DNA of 64,000 nucleotides, from contig OW028576.1 in the NCBI GenBank assembly GCA_932294295.1, positions 47,152,628 through 47,216,627 of the forward strand, read 5' to 3'. This stretch comes from Alitta virens (Eukaryota; Annelida; Polychaeta; Phyllodocida; Nereididae). A program made the translations under genes and the position numbers. Shown here in pieces: positions 55,810-64,000 of the stretch; positions within the stretch are counted from its first letter, which is position 1; every line of letters begins with the position of its first letter. The notes under the pieces are model-generated. The model was given only the letters and a program-made list of their open reading frames with translations. It did no database searches and was not told the DNA's origin.

Positions 55810-58800
55810 GAGTCATAAGTGCAACGTCACTTGGAACACCAGTATCAGTGTTACTTATCATATTGGCTTGTATATATTGCCGGTGAACGACTCCTCACTA
55901 TATCACTGTTGAAGAAACATTCAAGCAATGATTAACTGTCCCAAGATAAGACTGTCTAAATAGTGATGCCTTGCCTACTTTTCTTTCAAAGAAAAAAAAA
56001 CTTATATTGAAAACATTTTCCATTTGCTATTAAGTCATGTGCATATGAATTATAAATCCAAACAGAGGGGGGATGAACCTACATAAATAACTTGTATCAT
56101 CTATAAGAGGCAGTGAAATGTTTGGATGAACTATTACATATAACAATAATGGTTAAAACAAACTAGACATTGGGTAGAAAAGCTTTTTCCAATTGATCAG
56201 TGCTATTCAATATTAGAACATAAGACATTGATCCTAAAAATCCTACACTTTATTGGATTTCAACATTGCATTTGCATTGCAGAAAGCGAAAGATCTGTTG
56301 TTTTGGAAAATATCAACTGAAGCAGAATACGATGTCATTGCTGATGAAAATATTTATGATTACATTGAACTTGGAGGAGTTTTACAGGCTGTAGAGGCTG
56401 CTCGGTTAGTTCTAAATAAAACATCTAACATGTAATCAAGAAATTCAATTTTGTAAAATTTATAATTATGTAATTGAAACTCAGTGTCATATCACAATCT
56501 GTGCTCTACCGGTGACAATGTTGCAAGGCCCTTGCAGGCTGGGTAATATAATATGTACTGAGTTTGAGAAATTGAAGCACCATGACTTACCTGCCCCTTT
56601 AAATAAGTGTCTATGCTGAGCCAAGTAAAAGATCCCACTAATTGGGTAAATGTGTAACTTCCTTCTCTCTCTCTCACCTCATCAATCAACCCTCGATAGT
56701 GGCAAGAACTTGCCTTGGAGGGCTGCACTTCCCATACAAACAATCAGCATGAATTTTAAAGTTAAAATATAAACACTCATTCATGATTCAAAAATTGGAG
56801 CTCGGTAATATATGCACTGGAAATTTTCTGAATATTGTAATGAATCTGACATTTTGAAAAAAGCAGAATCATTGACTGTCATGATGATGATGCATGCATC
56901 TTATTACTTGTAGTGTTAGCGATGATGCACATTCAAGGAGCATCACACACGTCTTTTTTTACCTGCAGAGACTCCTATTGGTTTACATTACACCACAATT
57001 GAGATTTCACGTGTGGATCACATATGGCAGTGTTTATTATCATCACATGTATCAGATGCTTTTTCTACCTTTATTAGAGTTCCAGATTTGCCAGACAGGC
57101 CATGCATTGCACATGAAATAGATGCATCAGGACCTGAAACTCACCACAATTTAGAACCACAGCTGCCAGAAGGGGTTAATCATGCCCGGGGAAATATTGA
57201 TGACAGGGAGTCACTCCTTGGGTATGTAACATTATCAACTGCATTTAGCAGTTAAATGATGATAAACATAAGGCTAAATAATGTGAAGCAATTTTTATGA
57301 ACTATTCTTGCTCTAACATTGATTTTATGTCAGACAATCTTAATGTTAGTTAAATTCAGTTCAAACACATGTGTTGGGAATTGTGTTCTAACAATTTAAC
57401 ACATTGTATTCAAATTGAATGGATTAAGTAAAGTGCGTGGATTTTAGTATTGGTAGATGTAGAGATATACTCCTTGTTGTTGCTATGTTAATAGTATATT
57501 ACAAATGTATGTCAAGATAGACTTTACTATGGTTAAACACTATTTTATAACATGGTTTTGTTATGTTGTCTTTAGTTAAGAATTGACTCCAACAGTAAAG
57601 GTTTAAGAACTCTATTACAGCCATTTTGGCTTACCAAAATTATTTGGGGGGTTTATGATATACATTTTTGCAGAAATTAATCCACCACATGGGACCTCTG
57701 TTTAGTGCAAATGACCCATAAGCTTCGATTGTTTATAATGGTCATTGTGACTTAATGTTCGAAAGAATATGTCAGATGAGTCAGTTACACTGAAACAAAG
57801 GTGAAATGAGAACTAATTTGTGATACAAAGTTAACACCAATATTTGACACTTTATCTCATCATATTATTACATGGAAGTTGATGAGAGTCTGGACTATCA
57901 ATTCACTACCGAAGAAACAAATGCAGGTAAAAATCTGGAAATAAATTGTGATGTGCCTAGTGATGAGAATCATTCAGTAGAAGATAGTGAAGAACCAGTG
58001 GCAAAGTGAGCACATTCATAATCTAGTAATTCTTCAATCATTTTGATTATTTTGCAAAAATATTGGCATAATATAACATTGTGATACTTATCATATTTGC
58101 TATTCACATGTAGTATTTAGAGAACTACCATAATGACTACATTTGCCTGACCAAAATTAAATGATAATACAATTATTGCAGCAATAAACACTGACCACAA
58201 AATAAAAACAATGCACCAATTGAGTACTCTTACGCTGACATGAGGTATCTGCGAAATATTACACCTGCTGGAACAGACGTGTCAAGGCCAGAAATAGATG
58301 ATCCAGATGCTGCCGAATATTCCTATGCTTACATGCAACAATGGAAATTGCGGCTCATTGCAATAGATAAACAAAGAAATGTTGCTGAGAAAAAGGATAG
58401 AGATGTTAGGGGCAACTCATACCTATAATTTATTGATGATGATGACAACCATGGATCCAGTGAGCAAGGAGCAGAATTAACTAATATAGAGCTGCCTGGA
58501 GATTATCAGATTGAATATTCCTTTGCTTAAATGGGGCCAAAGAGAAAGGTAAAGGCAACTATGAAAGGTAGACCTGAAACTAGAGGTAACTCTCATTTAG
58601 ATGGTGGAGGTAAATTCTTCGAACACACTAGCAGGAGCCCAACTATGCAAGGTCATGCAGAAAATGCCAGTCAGGAGATGCACTTAGACAAGTCATCTGG
58701 AGGGAAGAAGAAGGCTGAATGCAGTAAGAAATGCTTGATCAGTGATGAGGACAAACCTGATCTCTGTGTAGAAAATTAACTTGTGCATTAGGTACCTTGA

Positions 58801-59137
58801 AAGAATCAGGTGGAAAAAATGTCACTGAAGAGGAAGAAATAGACAATGACTGTCTTACCACTTACTTGGTGTGGGTGCTGAGACAAGTGATAAAGATCAT
58901 GAAGACACTGCATATATAAATATGGCTTTGCAAGATATAGATGGAGACAACCATGAAAACAAAGATATAAAAAGTGACGTGGCCTCCAGTTTAATGGATG
59001 AGGCTTGTGGTCAAATGCTGCAAGATGTTATTAAAGATGATGCAGGCAATGTCTATATTAACTGGGTACCAAATACAGATGAACCATGTCCCACATTGGG
59101 AGATATTATCCGAGATCTGTCCAATGAAACTTTGTAG
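55810..59137 (+). pseudogene. Receptor-tail-like host gene fragments with tyrosine motifs
   Basis: A membrane-helix exon at 55810-55882 (ISATSLGTPVSVLLIILACIYC) has TTTAG/GTGAAC borders. Later candidate exons are 56283-56430 (AEYDVIADENIYDYIEL), ~57082-57220 and 57870-58007. The segment 58190-58779 contains EYSYADM, EYSYAYM and EYSFA before a stop. In 58240-58779 the frame is continuous except for TAA at 58426-58428 and 58528-58530. The block 58871-59137 is acidic, in another frame. YxxM and YxxI/V motifs are typical of signalling-receptor tails. Ectodomain exons were not found upstream. Probably a decayed receptor gene or duplicate; family unknown. Confidence 0.35.
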
Positions 59138-59703
59138 ACATGGCTGCACCAGACACACACGAAGCCGCACTTAGTAATTTATATTTCAACTGCAATTAAA
59201 CTGGTGGGGATCACCCATGTAAATAACCCCTGTAAATTATATAACTAATAAATTGACAGTGAATTTGAAATATTTCTAGGAAGCTCCGGACTACAGTTAC
59301 TTGTGTAAGTTATTTTCACTGCTTATGGTCATCTGGTCAATTTTATCTTGATTAATAATGTGCATTGTAATTTCACTGTAGTATATATTCTATTTTGTAC
59401 TATTTATGGGCAAATCTTCTTTTTATGAATATTTTGTGGTTAATTACCCTAATAATAATAAATAATAATAGTAGTAGTTTATATAGCGTCAGTTCCAAAC
59501 AAAGTTTGCTCACCGACGCTTTAGAGCTGTTGTTAATCATAGTATAAATGGAAAAGGTGTGTTTTAAGGTGTTTCTTAAAGCAGTCAAGATTTTCCAGCA
59601 GTCTGATATCCTCCGCGAGACTATTCCACAAGATTGGACTAGCTCGACTGAAGCCTCTAGTACCCCAACTGTTGTTAATTTTGATATTTTGCATGTTTAG
59701 AAG

Positions 59704-62499
59704 TTAAGTATTGGTACTTCTCAGAGTGCGTGAATTAGGTTTCAGTTCAATTAGTTCAGATAGGTATTTTGGGGCTTTATTGTTGATTATTTTCCATGTA
59801 GTAGTTAATATTTTATATTTTATTCTTGCAGGTATGGGCAGCCAGTGTAGTTCTTTTCTTTTGAGTGAAACATGGTCTCGATTGTTTAATTTTTCAATGA
59901 GCCTCACAGCTGCATTCTGTGCGACCTGAAGTTTTTTCAGATATTTGCCTGCAACACCATAGAGAAGGCCATTTCCATAATCTAAATGAGGAGTAACTAG
60001 AGCATTGACAATTGTCTTTGTGTCATCTTTATTCAAACTCTTCCGGATATGAGAAATGTTCCTGATATTGAAATATGCCGACTGGCACATTCTGTTGATT
60101 TGCTTTTCCAGTTTCATATGTCTATCAAAGGTAACTCCTAGAATTTTAACATCATTAACATAGCTTATTTCAACGTCGTCCACCACAAGTTGATGTATAT
60201 GGAATTTTTCCAATTGGATTTTGGAACCCAAAATGACTATTTCGGTTTTTTCACCATTATTGCACAGTTTGTTTTTATGCAGGAAATCTCTGATATCTTT
60301 AATGCAGTCCTGCATTCTGCTCTTTGCATTCATTGCTTCAGCGCTGGTAGGTTTGAAGGCAAGGATTAGCTGTTCGTCATCGGCATATTTTTGATCGTCA
60401 ACCCTATGTACCCGTGCAACTTCACTGACAGGTTTAATGTATGAATTGAATAGTACTGGACCAAGTTTGGAACCTTGGGGGACTCCATATTTAAGAATTT
60501 TCTTTTCAGATTTGACATCATTTACCAAGACAGATTGTGATCTGCCAGATATGTATGACTTAAACCAGTTCAGGGCATTACCTCTGATGCCGTACATATT
60601 GTCTAGCCTATTTATTAGGATAGTGTGATCAATTGTGTCGAAGGCTGCCGATAGGTCAAGCAGTACAAGCATAGTAGCTTCTCCATTATTGCCATTCGTC
60701 ATAATGTCATTGTGTATTTTTGTGAGGAGAGTTTCAGTGCTGTGAAAAGGTTTGTAAGCTGACTGCTTGAGATCGTGGAGATTATTGTTTGCCAGGTGTT
60801 TAGAAAATTGTTGAATAACCGCACTTTCGACTACTTTACTTAGAAACTTAAGATTAGATATTGGTCTATAATTATTTTTGTTAAGCTCAAGGCCTGGTTT
60901 TTTTAGAAGAGGTTTGATAACTGCATGTTTTAGTGAGTCAGGCATAGATCCGGACTCCAAAGAATCATTGACTATTGCTGTGATAATTGGCAGGAATTCA
61001 TCTAGACATTCTTTGACTAACCAGGTTGGCAGGGGATCAAATTTGGAGTGCTTTGGAGCCATATTTTTTATGATTTTATGAACATCTTCCATGGTCACTT
61101 TGGTAAATTTAGTCAAAGGTTGTCCATCAAAGGAATTTGTATCATTGACAGTTTCACCATTACAATTATCTAGTTTTGATCCTATTGTATCTATTTTACT
61201 TTCAAAAAAGTCTGAGAATTCGGATGCTAGAGCCAGATTGTCGGTATTTGGGGGGAGTGGCAGATCTTGCTTTCGATTCAGGGCAGAATTGACAATTTTA
61301 AACAGTGCCTTGGAATTACCCTTGTTCATTCTAACGCTATTAGCAAGATCTTTTGCTCTCAGGTCATTTAGTAATGCATTGTTAAGATTCCTTTTTTCTT
61401 TAAAGATTGCAAGATTTATTGAATTTTTATTTTTTCGCCATTTCTTTTCAGCTTTTCTCTTAGCAACTTTTGCCCCTTTTATATCATCATTGTTCCAGGG
61501 TGTTGGTTTCCTAGGAGTGATAGTCTTTTCCATCAGTGGTGCATGTTTGTTTAAAACCTTTTCTGATGCTTCATAAAGTGAAATAAGATCGTCAAGATTT
61601 TTTATACCATTTTTGTTCTTTTTAGTTTGTCCGGAAAGTAAATGCTTCAGGTCCTTTTTTAGATTATCAAGAATGATGTTTCTTGTTTTTCTGAGCTTGA
61701 TTAGTTTCTGATTGTGTCGTGGTTTTGAAGTGTTAAGATCAAATAGAATGGAATTGTGATCAGAAATCAATTCGTCCACACAGTAGGTCTTAGGAATGCT
61801 ACTGTCGCTTTTGGTTATAATGAGGTCAAGAGTATTGCCAGCAAGGTGAGTGGGCCCATATATATGCTGAGTTAGTTAAAACATATCGAGTATTTCTGAA
61901 AACTTTTTCGTATTAATTGCATCAGGTTTGTTCATTTGGATATTAAAGTCGCCTGTGATAATCAAATCATTTTTACCACAGTGATAGGGTGAAATGAATT
62001 CAGTAAATTCATCGAAAAAGTCAGACATCTTATATTTGTTCATTTTTGTTGACTCAGGTCTGTATATAAGTAAGATGGTGAGGATAAGCCCACCAGTGTC
62101 GAGATTTAGGGCCAGATGTTCAAAAGTTTTAGTTGGCATAGTTACCAATTAGCTGATATTAATATGCGATTTGTACAGGCACCCAACGCCCCCACCTGTC
62201 CTGTCCTCTCTTGGTTTGGTTATTAATCTGTATTCACCATGATTTTCCAACAGACCAATTGCAGTGTGATCACTCTGTTTAAGCCAACATTCGGTAAACA
62301 ACAAAACATCAAGATCATGCTCAGCCCTATAATCTATGACAATATTCGACTTATTTTTCAAACTTTGAGCATTCCATAAACTGATTTTTAGATAGCTACT
62401 AGCATTCTTTGAGTTTGATACAGATGAGGAGAGATCAGGTTGGTTTTTGAGATGTGCATTTTTAGCTTGCTTATCATTTTTAGCATGTATCTCATCCAA
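59704..62499 (-). pseudogene. LINE ORF2: endonuclease + reverse transcriptase, two stops
   Basis: One frame of 931 codons. The APE-type endonuclease runs from ISLWNAQSLKNKSNIV through LLFTECWL and LIITGDFNIQ to LISDHNSILFDL. The reverse transcriptase has NYRPISNLKFLSKVVE, LLDLSAAFDTIDH, YGVPQGSKLGPVLFN and KYADDEQL, followed by a thumb (VKILGVTFD) and the C-terminal HLDYGNGLLYGV. In-frame TAA codons at 62149-62151 and 61876-61878 both fall in the endonuclease. Otherwise open, so a young copy. Confidence 0.85.
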
Positions 62500-62522
62500 A
62501 GAGACATTTCATTTGAAATTAC

Positions 62523-63834
62523 CTAAAGAAAACAAAGATCTTGATTTAAATGCTGACAAATTTTTATTTTGGCAATAAGTACAGAATGGAATCGATGGAA
62601 TCGTAGGATGTCTCTGTGGTGGAAAAAATCATTTAAGTCAGATTTGGTGATTTCATGCACGCGGTCCATCGCCTTCTTAACATCATTGGTGAGGCCCTTG
62701 ATCATAACTCCTGTAAAAGACTCGACTGGTTCTTCTCGCTTCGCTTTTCCTTTCGTTCCAGTTTCCAAAAGTCATCTTGACATTGTAAGTGGCGGTGATT
62801 TTTTTTATCATGTTCCCACCTCTGCCAATAATACGACCCACCATTTCAGATTTTACAGGCAAGACAGCAGTAATTTCAAAGTCGGGCTCTGGATTAATGC
62901 TAGCACCTTGATCTTTCACAGTAGAAGGGACAGTGATTGCACTAAGTGCCTCCTCATAGATTTCTAAACATCGAGCTGTCGGGGTAAAGCCATTATCAGC
63001 TACAAGGTCAGATCTTACTCCTGAAAACCGGAGTTTCAGAATGTTCACCAATTTGCTGTCACTTGCCATGCTGTTTACCTTGTGATTGAACAAATCAACT
63101 TGCACACAAGCTTTGTTGTTGGGAGGAAGGCTGATGGCATAAACCGAAGTTGTCTCACTTATTTCTGAAATCAGTTTCTTTAGAGATTGGTGCAACTGAA
63201 AAGCAGAGGACCCGTCTGCGATTTCAGAGGAGCCAGTCAGTAGCAGCACAATGTCAGCTTTTGCGCAATCATTCAGATTAGTAATGTCACATAAGCCCCT
63301 ATTGACTTTGACCCAGTTGATACCTGTTCTCAGTTTCCGAGCGATTGGTTCAGTAATATCATCATGAAAAACTAAACCGAGTGGCTTGGATGTTGCTGCA
63401 GCGTTTATTTCGTGTTTAGATAACTGCTCGAGTAAATCATTATAATCCTGCTCACGATCAAAAAGTGATTATCGGTTCAGTTCTAGATCACTTTCTAAGT
63501 CTCCTTTCTCTAAGCTGCATGCTCTGATAAGGTGGGTTAATTTGTCGTTTTCAGATTTCAGATCATCTAATTCTTGGCGCATTGGGTTCGTGTCTTTAAC
63601 ATCATCATCTTTTTTCGGACACCTTCGACCTCTTTTCGGCTTTGGGATTTCGTCGCTACCATCATCAGTTGTCTCATCGAGTACATTAACTGCTCTGCCC
63701 CGTTTAGGTTTGATACCATCATCAGCAATTTCATCAGCCATAACCGCAGGTGCGGTGTCATCATTCAGGACTGCATGCTCATTAGCCCAGTTTTCAGCCA
63801 TATCTGAGACAGAGAGAGAGAGAGATTGAGGCAA
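62523..63834 (-). pseudogene. LINE ORF1: coiled coil, SGNH-like region and KH domain
   Basis: From ~63804 (MAENWANEHAV): an acidic/basic region with KPKRGR repeats, a coiled coil (LDDLKSENDKLTHLI) and an in-frame TAA at 63469-63471. The frame continues with LGLVFHDDITEPIARKL and DIVLLLTGSSEI, resembling an SGNH-hydrolase (esterase) fold. After that comes FEITAVLPVKSEMVGRIIGR with the GxxG loop of a KH RNA-binding domain. A one-base shift near 62750 moves the last KH helices (VKKAMDRVHEIT) to another frame. ORF1 proteins bind LINE RNA and help reverse transcription. Confidence 0.6.
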
Positions 63835-64000
63835 TTATTTACTACAGCAAGACACTGTTATGGAAATGTTTGGGAAATGTAGAATAATAATTGCCACTCA
63901 GTCAAAAGGTAAATGCAGGAAATGGAAAATTATGTTATTTTTGATAGGGAATAAGAGATAAGTGCTATGTAGGGGCAGCTCCAAAACAGGTTGCAGAAAC

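Larger units (their letters stand above)
59400..63834 (-). mobile_element. Nearly intact CR1/L2-type LINE
   Basis: ORF1 and ORF2 on - with few disruptions, followed by a ~250-bp 3' region. Near its end (59480-59530) is a potential stem (AGCGTCGGTGAGCAAACTTTG) and a TTATTA-type microsatellite at ~59448-59475, the usual 3' tail of CR1/L2 elements. The 5' end is beyond or near 63834. Confidence 0.8.

Noticed and set aside
1..64000. CRISPR arrays, rRNA and tRNA genes
   Set aside because: No regularly spaced identical repeats with unique spacers, and no convincing T-loop/acceptor pattern; eukaryotic context also argues against CRISPR.

Overview
The window looks like chromosomal DNA of an invertebrate animal, possibly a mollusc (inference only). 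It contains two adintovirus/Polinton-type DNA virus elements, an ISL2EU-type DNA transposon with an internal tandem duplication, a hAT-like transposon nested inside a LINE, a second LINE that is nearly intact, retroelement scraps, and one fragmentary receptor-like host gene. AT-rich intergenic DNA, GT-AG introns, LINE reverse transcriptases and THAP/DDE transposases all indicate a metazoan nuclear genome.

Region 1 (1-~16200) is element E1, cut by the left edge of the window. On the + strand a tightly packed intronless block runs integrase (partial), penton-like protein, basic core protein, major capsid protein, FtsK/HerA-type packaging ATPase, a small amphipathic protein and a coiled-coil/basic protein. 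Next come a two-exon gene with two PC4-like ssDNA-binding modules and a disrupted reading frame resembling a PCNA-type clamp. On the - strand are two paralogous spliced type I membrane glycoproteins and a two-exon protein-primed family B DNA polymerase of about 1390 codons with one in-frame TGA. The right end carries seven 26-34 bp spaced copies of a CTCF-like motif.

Region 2 (~16460-25755) is an ISL2EU-like transposon: a SAP-SWIM-YqaJ nuclease gene (+) convergent with a THAP-DDE transposase gene (-). A 3515-bp segment is tandemly duplicated, leaving two near-identical transposases. Region 3 (25.8-34.1 kb) has non-coding DNA, an ATCC microsatellite and a LINE whose endonuclease domain is split by a 3.7-kb hAT-like element with a perfect 13-bp terminal repeat and an 8-bp target duplication.

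Region 4 (35108-50752) is element E2, a complete but decaying adintovirus/Polinton bounded by ~600-bp inverted repeats that are also rich in CTCF-like motifs. It has the same late block in the same order on the - strand, the same two-module PC4-like gene, a six-exon glycoprotein on +, and a polymerase that has lost its exonuclease and most palm motifs. The capsid and penton genes carry stops or frameshifts, while integrase and ATPase are open. A paired ~20-bp motif recurs through its non-coding DNA.

Region 5 (50.8-64 kb) has a NADAR/zinc-knuckle retroelement scrap, a duplicated ~38-bp minisatellite, a LINE fragment, a receptor-tail-like gene with repeated YxxM motifs, and a CR1/L2-type LINE (- strand) whose ORF1 combines an SGNH-like region with a KH domain.

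In both viral elements the late block builds the virion and packages DNA, integrase and terminal repeats mediate chromosomal insertion, and the polymerase with the PC4-like protein would act in genome replication. All functional roles are inferred from family resemblance read by eye.
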